64,000 nucleotides of DNA from Hyaloscypha bicolor E (Eukaryota; Ascomycota; Leotiomycetes; Helotiales; Hyaloscyphaceae). The position numbers and the translations under genes were made by a program. Every line of letters starts with the position of its first letter. The first letter of the stretch is position 1. This document shows positions 24,931 to 36,698 of the stretch, in pieces. The notes below the pieces were generated by a model. It was not told the DNA's origin and did not search any database. It saw nothing but the letters and a program-made list of their open reading frames with translations. Location: positions 542,812 to 606,811 of the forward strand of contig NW_020194589.1 of NCBI RefSeq assembly GCF_002865645.1, written 5' to 3'.

Positions 24931-27639
24931 TTATTCTCTCTCTTAATTATAAATACCGGCCCTATAAATATATAGGCAAAATTTGTTTCTATTAAATAAT
25001 CTCTTTTTAAGCTTCTAATATTATTATTTTCTTAAATATGAAATATAGTTCTTATATAAAATATATATAATTCTTCTATTTTATAAATAGCTTTTTAAAG
25101 AGCCTTTAGCTATAACTTATATATTTCTTATTAAGAATCTATTTAATTTCATACTTATTTTCGTTTTCTATAAATTGCAGTTATAGCTATATATTATTTT
25201 AGAACTAGTTTAATAGCAGATCTATTATAGCTAGCTAAAGAAGCTTATTATAAAATATATTATAGATTTCTAAGGAAATATTAAGCCGAAAACTATAGCT
25301 CTTTATTACTTTAACTATTATATATTTAATATACTTTATATTAAACTTCTTGGTTAGCCTATCTATTTAAATATTCTGGAAATTAAGCTAGATTTTATTT
25401 CTAACCTTGAATTCCGAGGCCTAATTTCTTTTTCGGTTTACTATTTTCTTTTAGAATTACTAGGCTATTACTATTATAGCTTATATATATTCTTATATAT
25501 TATAGAGCCTATATATAATATTATTTGCTATTTAAATAAATAATAGTTCTTTGTCTTTTTTACTAATTTCTTTCTAAAGCTATACCGGTTTAATATAATA
25601 TCTATAAAATAAAAAAAATAAGCTAATTTCTGTAAATAAAATATTTTAGTTATTAATTACTAGTTTAGTATATAGTAAAAGAATTATCTAGTTTATTTAG
25701 TTATAATTTACGAAAATATAAAAAAAGGTTTTAATTATCTAATTTATTCTTTCTATAAACCTATTTATTTCCGGATAATATATTATAAATAGTTAATAAG
25801 TAATATCTAATAGCTTATATATTCTAGTTTATAATACTTCTATAAACTGCCTCTTCTAATTAGAGACTATTACTTTCGATAGCCTATACTAGTAATAATA
25901 AATCTTTATAAACTACTTTATTACTATTTCTATTATAGTATCTATTATAGCCTTAAGTATTACTTCTTTCTTTAGGTAATTTATAATAACTATTATATTA
26001 GTATATTCTTTATTTAATAGAAGTTCTATTATAAAGTTAATTAAAATCTCTTATTAGATTTAATTCGAAATAAGAAAAGGCTTTAGGAATTCCTAATAGT
26101 AATCTCTTTATACTTTATTTCTTTTATAAATATTATAGTTTTATATAAACTAATATACTTATTTTAATATATTTAGCTAGAAGAACTATTATATAAGAAA
26201 AATATTTATAATATTTTATTCTAAGTAATTATATTAAATCGAGTTATAGGTTTATTAAATCAGTTTTATATAAAGCTTTTCTAAATTAGGAATCTATTAT
26301 TATTTCCTGAAAAGAAATTATTTTAACTAAAATAATAAGTATTTCCTTATTAATATTTTAATTTTTAAATTAAATAGAAATATTTGTTTTTTTTCCTCGT
26401 ATTATTTTAATTATAGCCTAATATAGCTTATTCTTTTTTTGAGATATTATACTAAAGCTTTCGTAATATATCTTAGATATTATTTCTTATTTATTACTTT
26501 ATTTATCTATTATTAATATAATTCCTGTTCTATTTTTAGCTTTTTAAGCCTGGCTTAGAAAGATCTTTTTATTTCTAAAGAAATTCTATTTCGTTTTATA
26601 TATTTCTTTACTAATCTGTATTTATAAATTAGGCTCCTATATTTCGCTAGTTTCTAGGCTAGGCCCTCTTTTTTTAGTTTCGGTTTTCTAGGCCGGGCTT
26701 AGGGAATTAGATAGACTTTTTCTTAACCTGTTTTTTTATCTATACTAATATTATAAGAATTGAGTTTTTAGGGAAATTACTAAGGATTTCTGGTTTTAAT
26801 AATTATAATATTCTTAATTACTAGTATTTATTTCTTTTTTTACTAGAGAAGTTTTACTTTTATTTTAAGAATATATTTACTTATTTATTATTTTTCTCTA
26901 GAATATATAAGATTTTAAAATTATATTATAAAAGAATTAGGAATTATTTTATTTATTATTCAGTAAATTTCTGTATTATTATAAAATACTTCGGGTTTTT
27001 ATAGTCTATTTGGATCTCGAACTAGTAAATACTTCTTAGTTCTATATTTTATTTCTTTAAATAATAAATAATTATAAGTATTTCCTTATTATAGATCTTA
27101 TAATTATATTTTATAAGGTTATTTTTTTTCGAGAAAAAGATATAGAATTATAGAATACTCTTTCTATTAACTTATATAAGAATACTATTTATATTTTATT
27201 TAGAGAAATCTATTTCAAGAATTATCTTCCGGTTATAATTAAACTATACTAGTATTAGGGCCAAAATAAATATCTTTTTAAGCTTTTAGAAAATAGCCTC
27301 TATTTTATTAATTTATAAGAATACTCGGTTCTTATATATAAGGTCAGATAATAATTAAATAATTCCTGAAAATTCCTGAATAAAATATTAGTAGAAATTA
27401 GTAAATCCTAAAAAAACTCTATATATCTTTTATTAATTTTGGGACTTTCTAACTTAGAATAACTTCTATCTTTACTAGATTTATATAAATGCCTTTTTCG
27501 GCCTCTATAATAAATCCTAAGTATTTTATTAATTTAACCTCAAATTCGTATTTATTAATATCTAGCTATAGACCTGTTTCTTAAAATTATTAGAAAACCT
27601 TTTATATATATTTATAATACTTTTCTTTTAATTCTAATA

Positions 27640-27795
27640 AATAAACCAGAATATTATTTATATAAGTAAAATAGAACTTGTTTAAGAAATTCCTAAGAAT
27701 CTAATTAATATATTTCTGGAATATATTCGGGGTATTTACTAGGCTAAAGGAAATTATTAATTATTTATAGAATTTATATCTTATATAAAAGGCCG
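27640..27795 (-). pseudogene. decayed Gypsy reverse transcriptase core
   Basis: Read on the minus strand this gives AF, then RY, then ISFSLVNTPNIFQKYIN and NKFYFTYINNILVYL. These correspond to the retrotransposon consensus around MPFGLTNAPATFQ and the YxDDI catalytic block, in which the aspartates now read Asn. In-frame TAA and TAG codons interrupt it. This orients the element and assigns it to Ty3/Gypsy. Confidence 0.8.
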
Positions 27796-29917
27796 TTTTC
27801 TATTTGTTTTTTTAATAATACGAATCTTATAAAAAGCCGCTATAATATTAAGCTTTATAAACTGTTTTACTTTCCCGATATTTTAAAGAGTCTTATAGAT
27901 TAATAAAAGCAGGTACTAGTTCTTTTTTATAAGCTTATTTAGGCCCTAGTAATTTATATAAAACTATAATTCCCTATTAGGTTTCTATATAAAAAATAAT
28001 AAAAATAATAGTAGGAAAATAGCTTATTTAAATAAATTCTTTCTCTAGTAATTCTATAAATATCTTTTATAATATCAAGAGCTTATCTTAAAATATATTA
28101 TATAATAGGCCCTATAATATAACGGGTTCTTTTCTATTAACTTTTTCTCATTTGATTTAATAATTAATTCTTTAGCCTCGAGTAAATAGTAACTTTTTTA
28201 CCTTAATTAAATAGAATATTTTTTAAAAGCTCTTATATTATTCCGGGAGCTTTATATAAGAATTAGTTTTCTTTTTCCGAATTAGAGCTTTTTAAATATT
28301 TATTAGGCTAGCTAAGAAAACTTCTATATTTTTATTTTTATTTTTCTTTATTAAATAAAAGAATAAAACTACCGAAACCTATATATAATCTATTATTTAC
28401 GGACTAAGAGCTAGTAACTTATTTATTCTATTTTATACTAAAGTTTCTAATAATAAAATAAATAGTTCTAATCTCAAATTATAGATTTATATATCCTATA
28501 AATAAAGTTATTATATATCTAAAATTATATCTAAGCTAAAAATCTTAGGAATTATATAAAGAAAGATATAAGATTTATAAAAGCTACTAATATTTATATT
28601 AAATATTACTATTTCTCTAATTATATCTAATACTATTTTATTAAAAGCCTTTATTTATTTGGAAATAATTAGTATATACTAGAGATTATATTAACTAATA
28701 AAGTAAGAATTAATTATTTTATATAATATATATTTAATATTAATAAAAGTTTATATAAAATACTTTTTATTAATTATTATTAATATAAGAAAAGGAAGTC
28801 TAATTATATTTTTTCGAAATTACTTCTAAGCTTACTAATTTTATTTTATTTCTATATATTTTTAATAGTAACTTTTATTAGAAGCTAGTTTTTTCCTAAA
28901 TTAAATAAATTTAAGTTTTCTTTATTCTTATTTCTATTCTTATCTAAAGTATTATTATTCTTTTCCCAAACTATCTTTACTTTCCTTAGAACTATTCTTA
29001 ATAATTTTATACTTTTTGCCTTTACTTTTAATTATTCTTTCTCTTTTTCTTTTCTTTATTTACTAGCTCAGGGAAAGAAGCTCGGATATAGCTTTATCTA
29101 ATAATTATATATAAAATAATTATTTTAGCTATATTAAAAATAAAGTCTTTTTCTTTTTTATTAATTAATTTCGTCTAGAGAGACCTAATTAGAAATATTC
29201 TTTAATTATTATCTTATATTATTTATAATAGGCTCCTATTTTATTAGCTAAATAAATAAAGCGGTTCTAGGTAAAAAAGAACTCTTAGGCCTTTTATTTA
29301 ACTAATTCGAATAGCAGGCTCTTATATTCTTAATTTTGGCTAGCTAGTTATTAATTATTTATAACTAAGAATAATATTTCTTATATAATTCTTTTTCCTT
29401 TATTTCTATTATTTCTTTTATAAGTTTAGTTATAATAGTAGCTTTAAGATACTTTTTCTTAATCTTATTTTACTATTTCTATTTTTCTATTTCTAGAATT
29501 AAATAATTAAAATTATCTAAGAATTCGCCTAAAGAAATCGACTTTTACTAAATTTAGTTTAATTTCTCTAGGGCCTTTTATTATTTCTATAGGTTATAAA
29601 AGACCAGATCTATCTATTTAAATAGTTCTTTAATTATAAACTTCTCTTTTTTCTAGATATATTATAGCTATAAATATATTTGGCTTATTACTTCTCTAAA
29701 TAAATATCTAAACCCGTATTAAACTCTTTTTTCTTTTTACTAATTACCTCTCTATTAATCTCTAGCTTTACCTATAAGAGTTCTTTAAACTAGAAATATA
29801 GGACTAAGTTATTCCTATTAAACTTATTAGAGTTCGAGAGATAGGCTTTTAGTTATTTTATAAAAGAAGGCTAAGGAAATATATAGAATAAAAAAAGTAT
29901 TTATATTTATAAGAAAT

Positions 29918-30149
29918 TATAACGGCAGGAATAGAGCAATGGAACGAGGCTCAAAGATCAATGATTTCCTATGTCTTGAGAATTTAAAGCTGAGGAGGAG
30001 GAGTGAGGTGTGGCGGTGGATAAGTAGGTATGGCCAAGACTACTGAAACGCCGAGCTTTGGAAGCGAGCTTGGTTTGAACCATAGCTTGGAACCTTAGCT
30101 GAAACCAACCCCTTTGGCTGAAACCAACCATGTGACACCAGCCGTTACA
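29918..30149 (-). mobile_element. solo LTR nested in the Gypsy element
   Basis: A 232-bp copy of the 13153-13385 LTR in reverse orientation, flanked by the 5-bp duplication GAAAT (29913-29917 and 30150-30154). Its composition is normal although everything around it is RIP-decayed, so it inserted after the Gypsy had decayed or was too short to be mutated. Confidence 0.9.
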
Positions 30150-30676
30150 GAAATTCGGGATTATTATATATTTATTAATTAAATCGATTTATATAACTAG
30201 ATTGACTATTAAGTTTACTTATTATATAGCTAGCTCTAATAGCTATTAGAACTATATTATAAAAGCTTTCTATAGCTATTAGAGGGCTTTATTTATTATC
30301 TTGGCTTTATATAGCTATTTATTTATCTAACTAATTATTAAGAATCTTGCTTCTAAATCTTTATATAATAGAGGAATCCGGTAGTTTTCTTTTTTTAAGC
30401 CGGGCTTAGGAAAATCTAAATAATTCCTGGTATTAACTAGTTAAGTTAGTATTCTGGCTTCTATATATGGTTTCGAATACTTTCTACTACTAGCTTTTAT
30501 ATACTTTAAAGTCTTGCTAAGATATTAGCTTTATAGGTAGTTTTAAATAGAGTCTACTTCTAGCTTTATTTGTTCTAAACTTCGTTTTCTATATATAGGT
30601 TCAGGTATTTCTTATTTCTAGCTTTATATATATATATAATCTCTAGTTAGTAAAGATAAAAGAAAGAGAATTCTAA

Positions 30677-30929
30677 TATTATAGGCCAGACCTTTATATA
30701 AAGAAGACTAGTAATTTAATTAACTAAATAGAATTCTTTAAGAAGAAAAGAAAGAGAAAAACAGGGAGAAATAGAACTATATTCCTTAAAATATCCGAGC
30801 TCCCTAAATAATATATAGTTACTCTATTAATTCAAGGAGGCATATTATATAATAAAGGCTCCGGCCTTTATTATATGACTTAATAAAGGCTTCTAGCCAA
30901 ATATATAAATCGGGTTTTAATTTGTTATA
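30677..30929 (-). repeat. Gypsy 5' LTR (253 bp)
   Basis: Partner of 24709-24930, followed immediately by the right copy of the ATAAT duplication (30930-30934). Confidence 0.8.
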
Positions 30930-31774
30930 ATAATTATAATATATCTCAAGCTAGATCCGGCTCCTCGGATATTAGTATGGCCGATTCTAACGAAGACAAC
31001 TTAGATATATATATTACTAATAAGTCTTCTAATATAGAAGACGAATTAATAACTTATTTAGAAAAAAAGAGAGAAGATAGAAAAGTAAATAAACTTTACT
31101 TAAATTCTATTAAATAATTATCTAATATTCTCTTAATATTTTTTTACATATTAGTACTAATATATATATAGGTTAAGCCTTTAGATTATTAGAAGTCTAA
31201 TACTACTAGATTTCCTACTTTAGCTTTAATAGCTAGGAAATATTTAGGAATTCTAGCTTTTTCGATTCCTAGCAAGAGATTCTTCTCTCAAAGCGCTCTT
31301 ATTATAACTAAATTACGAAATAGACTTAATAAGAGTACTTTTAAGAAAATAGCTTGCTTAAAAAATTAGGGATTATTTAAAGACGAATTAGAAGAGGCCA
31401 AAAAAGAAGAGAAAAAGGGGGGAAAAAGGAAAAAAAACAAGATTCTGAAAAGGATAATTAGTTTATTATTATAGAAAATTAGTATTTAAGTAGCCTTATA
31501 TAAGTACTAGCTTAGCTTATATAAGGCTGCTTAATAGGTACCTTAGTTCTTTTTTAAAAAATTAAATATATATCGATTTACTAAAATCACGTGATTTCCA
31601 CGTGACTATTCATGAATATTCATGAATATATATTCTACTCTACTCAAATTTTTTGAGTTTTACGCTACTCATATTCTATTCAAGACTACTCATGAATATT
31701 CATGAGTAGTATGAATACCTTGAGTATTTCTTGCTCACACTAGGAGTATCTTACCTTAAGGCTCACATCTCTCA

Positions 31775-33790
31775 CTAACCCAGTATCACCTCAATGCTCT
31801 CTGGATCCTGCCGACACCAAGCACTCTTCAAGACCCGACCAAGACCTTCCCTATAGCAGATACCCTCATGACGTGAAATACACAAGACGTTGACAAACTC
31901 GTAAAACTCTGAATCTCGTGGACGTTCCTTGAACTTCCATTCCTCCAGAAATCCCGCCTCGTATGCAGAGTTCGAGGCGGTCCCTTCAGAAATCTCAATG
32001 AATTCCCTTATGTGCCATGTTTCCTCACCCGGAATTTGCTTCGGGAGCTCGACTAGTTTGTCCTGGCTTCCCAGTGGTTCGAGCTGTTTCTTTTCCACGT
32101 GCAACCGTACGACTCCAACCCATTTGCTATCTTCATCCAGTACAGATGTAACAATCCGACCATGCTGTAGCTCTGCCATCCGAAAATATGCCCTTTTGGT
32201 TTTACAGATCAGTAAATGACCGTAATCTTCTGATGTAGAGAGGACGGGGGCGGTACCCGAAGCCAGCGGTATTGGAAATCGAAATCGAGTTCCGACGTGT
32301 GAAGAGTGTACATAATCTACCTCGCCGGGTCCTTCAAACGGCAGTGAATACCGGGACCATCCATTAGGAACCTCACCCGATCTCTTAATGCGGGTATTCT
32401 TGATGTAGTCGTAGCCGCATTTCCAACTCAAAGGGTCAACTTCAGTCTGCCATCCAACCCAAGACCAACTCGGAAAGGCAACACTGTGTAGTTTCGATGT
32501 TGGATTCTGCTCTCCAGGCGCTGTTGACCTCCGTCTCCGAGAGGGTCCTAATGGCCTCCATAGCAGTGCAACGTCGAAGAAGAGTTCTGGCATCCCGAAC
32601 AGAAAACCACCTGGAAAAGAAGGGCTTAGAGTCGTCGTAATTCCAGCGAACGCGGGGAGGATGTCGTAATCGAAGGTGAGATCGCGGTTGTTGTATGCTG
32701 CCACAAGTTGAAGGTACATGTGAAGATTGGGCCAGGATAGAGGCTGCATGTATGAGTCTCTGAAAATATCCGCTTTTTCCCTCGAGCACTTTGAGGCCCA
32801 CCCATTGACCTCGTCCGGTGTCGAGTCCTCGCTCCAGGTGCGGCAATGACATTCCCAGAACGCACCGTCGCTGGTGAGGAAGAGCGTCCGGCGCGAAAAT
32901 ACAATCTCCTGGAGGGTCCAGCCTCTGGAATACCATTTAGTCCGCGTCAATATGGGCACCCGAGTAAGCTGATGAGCTGTCAATGACATGCTCGTCGACT
33001 GACGCTCTAAAGGCGGTGTGATCTTATGAAAGCCTCGCAAGCCGTGATTAGCATCCTCTCCGATGGCAACCACGAGGGTCATGTGGGCATTGGAATAGAT
33101 GGACGCCATGCTGTTGATATTTCTCGCTTTGCTGTTGTCATCATCATCCTGAATGATGCAGAGTCGGTCGACCCATAAATATCGCTCTCCAATAATAGGG
33201 AGTATCGCAATGACATTTCGGATCGTCGTGGAAATTGCATTGTCCATCAAAGCTCCGCTATTTTGGAAGTTGAGGAGATTTTCCCTCAATACTACGCCAG
33301 AAGACGTCGGTCCCCACACATAACTTAGAGCAACATAGGGCATTTCCACCGTTGCCCCCACGATGCAGGCGGCTTCGCAGTCGATTAGCCATGAGGGTAA
33401 GGTCTGGTCTCGTCGAGAGGACTGGCAGTGAGTTCCATGTCTGCTGTCACACGCTGCAACCCAAGCACGGATTTGGGAAGGATATATCCACTCGGGGTGT
33501 TTCTGAGGGTCCAAAAGTGGAGAGCCAGCTGTTGAGTCATACATTAAAATTCCACTATCTAGGTTGAAATAGTCGATATACTTAAACTTCAGCGGGGCTC
33601 GATGATGTCGCTTGGATGGATCATAGAAATCATCGGGCCACTTGCACTTCGGGTCGAATAGGTCCTTCGCAGCAAATAAGCTAGCTACGGACTGATGAAG
33701 CAACTGGGTCTCATCCGATGGACCAGGAATCGCATCTTCGGATGTGTTTGTCACCATGCTAAGTTTCCTTTTGCGTGGGTTCGTGGCCAT
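31775..33790 (-). CDS. HET-domain (heterokaryon incompatibility) protein
   Basis: A 671-aa single-exon protein. The HET domain, a TIR-like effector domain of fungal allorecognition and immune-type cell death, spans about residues 152-310. Its signature blocks are YVALSYVWG, RYLWVDRLCIIQDD, SMASIYSNAHMTLVV and SRGWTLQEIVFSRRTLF. The N-terminus has a basic patch (NPRKRKL, residues 4-10) that may be a nuclear signal. The C-terminal 350 residues have no recognised domain, and no NACHT or repeat region is present. The first ATG (33790) is used; the frame extends upstream without another ATG. The frame is intact although a 9.9-kb transposon complex ends about 30 bp beyond the stop codon. Confidence 0.9.
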   Translation of the reverse strand: MATNPRKRKLSMVTNTSEDAIPGPSDETQLLHQSVASLFAAKDLFDPKCKWPDDFYDPSKRHHRAPLKFKYIDYFNLDSGILMYDSTAGSPLLDPQKHPEWIYPSQIRAWVAACDSRHGTHCQSSRRDQTLPSWLIDCEAACIVGATVEMPYVALSYVWGPTSSGVVLRENLLNFQNSGALMDNAISTTIRNVIAILPIIGERYLWVDRLCIIQDDDDNSKARNINSMASIYSNAHMTLVVAIGEDANHGLRGFHKITPPLERQSTSMSLTAHQLTRVPILTRTKWYSRGWTLQEIVFSRRTLFLTSDGAFWECHCRTWSEDSTPDEVNGWASKCSREKADIFRDSYMQPLSWPNLHMYLQLVAAYNNRDLTFDYDILPAFAGITTTLSPSFPGGFLFGMPELFFDVALLWRPLGPSRRRRSTAPGEQNPTSKLHSVAFPSWSWVGWQTEVDPLSWKCGYDYIKNTRIKRSGEVPNGWSRYSLPFEGPGEVDYVHSSHVGTRFRFPIPLASGTAPVLSTSEDYGHLLICKTKRAYFRMAELQHGRIVTSVLDEDSKWVGVVRLHVEKKQLEPLGSQDKLVELPKQIPGEETWHIREFIEISEGTASNSAYEAGFLEEWKFKERPRDSEFYEFVNVLCISRHEGICYREGLGRVLKSAWCRQDPESIEVILG

Positions 33791-34334
33791 GCCGGATCCT
33801 GGGCTCAATCGCCTGTAACTTAGTTCGGAAATCGGAACTGAGGTGATTATCGCCGTTCTACCTTTCCGAGGCTGGGTCAGGTAGGTATCATTAGGCAGCA
33901 ACGTATGATAAATTTAGGCTTGGCCCCAGCTGTTTAGCCGAAAAAATAGACTTTCACGTGAGGTCGACGCCGAATGGAAGCTAGCTTCGCAATTATGTAA
34001 GACAAAATACATTTTACGGAGATTAATTGTAAATACAGAATAGTTAATCAAGGATCCTTGATCGCCTGATTAGGTGGTACCAATCTATATGGCGATGTAG
34101 CATAATACAGCGCGCCCAGGTCGCCACAAGGCTAACAATGATTTTTTAGTATTATGGTAAGGCTCAGAAACATAGATCAAACAATTCTATAAATTGAACG
34201 GCGCTAAGGGCTTTTGGTAGTGCTACAAATCGAGGGGTCCTATTATACTTTGAATTAACGCCCGCTATAATCAGGCGCAACGGCGACGATATAACGGCTG
34301 GCGTAACGGCATAATCTGCCAGGAATAGGATATC
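33791..34334. other. upstream region of the HET gene
   Basis: Presumed promoter of the minus-strand HET gene followed by repeat-like sequence. No gene recognised. Confidence 0.4.
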
Positions 34335-34826
34335 GGAAATAGGTACAAAACGATGCTAAGCCGGAATACTTGGGTGAGATAATACTAAAAGGTCGAGGCA
34401 TTCCTCCCTTCTTTATTCCCTAGCTTAGTATTTTCAATATATGAGATTCTTTAAACTTTGAGCCTTTGTATTGGAAAGTGATCGATTTATTAATGGAAAA
34501 TCGATATATTGGAGTTTGACAATCTGTAGAATGACTAGATACAGGAGAGTAAAGTGTAAAAAAGGAGAGGAGAGAATCTAAAGTACAGTTCTTATATACC
34601 CACTAGTAAGTGGCGATTTCCTCTAGTATATTATAAATCAGATAACTCATATATATTAGTGAGCGTTCCCTGAGCTTCCATAGTGAGCTATTCCATAGGC
34701 TTCCATAGTAAACCATTATAAATGAGAGTGGCGAAGCTAATATTAGTAGTTGAACCTGGTACTGGAAGGACTAGTAAGCTAGTACCAATTCAACACTTTG
34801 ACTATTGCATTGATCCCGCCGTCACA
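34335..34826. repeat. retroelement-like repeat fragment interrupted by a solo LTR
   Basis: The segment (about 34335-34468 joined to 34801-34826) matches a RIP-decayed copy at 4365-4525. Its right end reads CGCCGTCACA, resembling an LTR terminus. The 34469-34795 LTR is inserted in it. Confidence 0.55.
34469..34795 (-). mobile_element. solo LTR, 327 bp
   Basis: On the minus strand it begins TGTTGAATTGGTACTAGC and ends CTTTCCAATA, probably CTTTCCAACA originally. The 5-bp duplication CTTTG is perfect (34464-34468 and 34796-34800). The related repeat at 4365-4525 supplies the empty site. It is a different family from the 233-bp LTR. Confidence 0.8.
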
Positions 34827-36698
34827 GACGACGTGATTGTAATTTTCAAAGTAGCTAGGGTTTGGACTATTTAGGAGTAGTTACATAACTTGACTAATAC
34901 AAAAATTTAGGAATTTTTAATAGATTTACAAACTTAGAATCAAATGAATTCAAAGTACTCCTAGTTTGTCTCTTTACGGGGTGCGTCTCTCCACGCAGGG
35001 ACGCACGTTATCTCCTTCGGCTCATTACACCATTTCTCCCAACCCTCGAGAGGAGATTTCCGACAAACGTCTTTCAGATCTTCACAAGAGTAGTTCCTCT
35101 TAGGATCATAGTTGATGCTTTCTAGAGTCTCATATATGAGTCTGATGAGACTCATGAGAGGCACGGCTTTCGTGGAGTTTATCCTAAATTCAAGTACATT
35201 TTCTGTGACAAGCTCGAGTTCGGCAGTGCGATTTAGCTTTAGTTAAATGAAGCAAAAGGTACTCTCAATTCGGTACCTTGGATGGGAGAGCAGAACTTGC
35301 GCAGGGAGGCATGCAGAGTATCACCTGACAGAGGAGCGAAGTTGTAGAGAACAATCAAGTTAAAACGTGGGAATTCTCTGATGGTGTATGCGGGATTTGC
35401 ATTGATCCTTCTAAAGTGTTGATGGCTTCGCTGATCCCGCCCTTCAGACAAGGGCTCCGCGTCTTTCGATCGTCAGATGGTGGCCAACCTATTCAAACGA
35501 CAGTTGCAGGAAGTGCTCGACTCCCTGCCCAAAATTATATGGATATTGGTAATGTGCTCAACCTTTCCTTGATATTCTCCTTTAGTGGAGCGTCAACTAG
35601 GATTGTGCGTCCTCTGCGCCTCTAATATACTGTTACCTCTTCTCGAATGACATGACTTCCTGAGCGAAGGCAGGACGTTTTGCTGATATCGGCAAAATGG
35701 CACTTGATCAAGCTTTAACGGCAATTATCTTTAGAAAAAGGACGCATTTTTTGGTCTATCAAGTTCGATGAATGTGTGGGGAACGACCCATCTGTAAGTC
35801 CCTCTCTAATGACGTTTCTACCCAAAATCATGCAGTTGATGGTGGGGGTGGTAAAATCGAGACTGCTTGTCCTCCACATTTCATGTTTGGCTGTATTTAT
35901 GAAAATTATGCTCTGAATTCATGGCAAGTGAAGATTCGGCGCAAGAATGATCTTTGCTTGAGAATACAGCTGTCAACTTTGACTTTCGCAAGGACTAGAG
36001 TCACGAACCTCGACTTGCTCGATCCCAGCTCAGAAAGTAAATTCTCGCACAGCCCCCAAAAGTAAGTTCATAAAGTTAAGCATTTTCAGACGAACTGCTC
36101 TCCAAATTTCGGGCTGGCCGGCTCGGAAGACTTGTCTTGTTGTCAGGTAGTCCTCAAACTCGCTACGGTCCAGACCTTACCCCTGATGTCGCAGAGTGCT
36201 AAGCGAGCCCGGCCACCAACCACATCCGAGTACGCCTTCCCTTTCTGTCGCCACACAGACCCAGGACTAGGTTTCAGGCCTTCTCACCTCAGCCTCCTCT
36301 CAGCCATTTCCTCGCAGGACGACCAATCTGATATGGAGGAGATAAGATCTGACCGGGAATCGTCCCAACAACCGTTCCAAGCGTCCAAAGTGGGCATTCC
36401 GCCCATGATCCGGCTGCCCTGGGTGGCGCTGGCCACGTGTTCTCCATAGCAGGGCTGGCGTCGATCACGAAAATAGTTCTCATGCCATACATCTGACAGG
36501 TTTCAAGCGTAACAAGCTTAACACGATTTAACATTGCCATGGGACCCATTTCTTGTCTTGGGTGCGGCCTGCCTCTGTTCGTTCATTCAACTACAGCCTT
36601 CATGAGTATTTTTGCTTAACCTTCGTTTCCAGGCGGGGCCTTACATTCTTTCTTCGTTCTGAGCTGGTTCTCCTGTATTTTTAATTTATTTTCACGGT
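34827..36698. other. gene-poor region
   Basis: About 1.9 kb of normal composition with only short overlapping ORFs and no recognised domain. The right end is the presumed promoter of the membrane protein gene at 36699. Confidence 0.5.

Larger units (their letters stand above)
24709..30929 (-). mobile_element. RIP-decayed Gypsy LTR retrotransposon
   Basis: Two similar terminal repeats (24709-24930 and 30677-30929) flank a 5.7-kb interior, and ATAAT is duplicated on both sides (24704-24708 and 30930-30934). LTR ends read TATTATA...GTTATA, consistent with TG...CA after C-to-T change. The right LTR has a 31-bp insertion containing an inverted repeat (GGCTCCGGCCTTTATTATA region). Coding remnants read on the minus strand. 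It is inserted in the hAT transposase and itself contains a solo LTR. Confidence 0.85.
22380..31480 (+). pseudogene. decayed hAT transposase
   Basis: The frame starts near 22380 (ATG TCT CAA then TAA) and continues with KLNLAQNYPEFELKSLNKQ. The hAT C-terminal dimerisation motif is readable at 31175-31369: RFPTLALIARKYLG, IPSKRFFSQSALIITKLRN and RLNKSTF-like words. Its conserved Trp codons read TAG (DYxKSN and NxGLF positions), as expected for RIP of TGG. The gene is interrupted by the Gypsy element. No functional product is possible. Confidence 0.85.
21833..31742 (+). mobile_element. RIP-decayed full-length hAT element with nested Gypsy
   Basis: Flanked by the perfect 8-bp duplication GGAGTATC (21825-21832 and 31743-31750). 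Ends are CAGTATGAACAATG and, on the reverse strand, TAGTGTGAGCAAG, which are relatives of the CAGTGTGTCAAA termini of the two small elements. Without the nested Gypsy (24709-30929) and one of its 5-bp duplications it is about 3.68 kb, a normal autonomous hAT size. Both subterminal regions contain CACGTG and ATTCATGAAT palindromes. The interior carries a decayed transposase. The right end lies about 30 bp beyond the stop codon of the HET gene at 31775-33790. Confidence 0.9.

Noticed and set aside
36132..36549. ORFs on both strands upstream of the membrane protein gene
   Set aside because: No domain or splice support.
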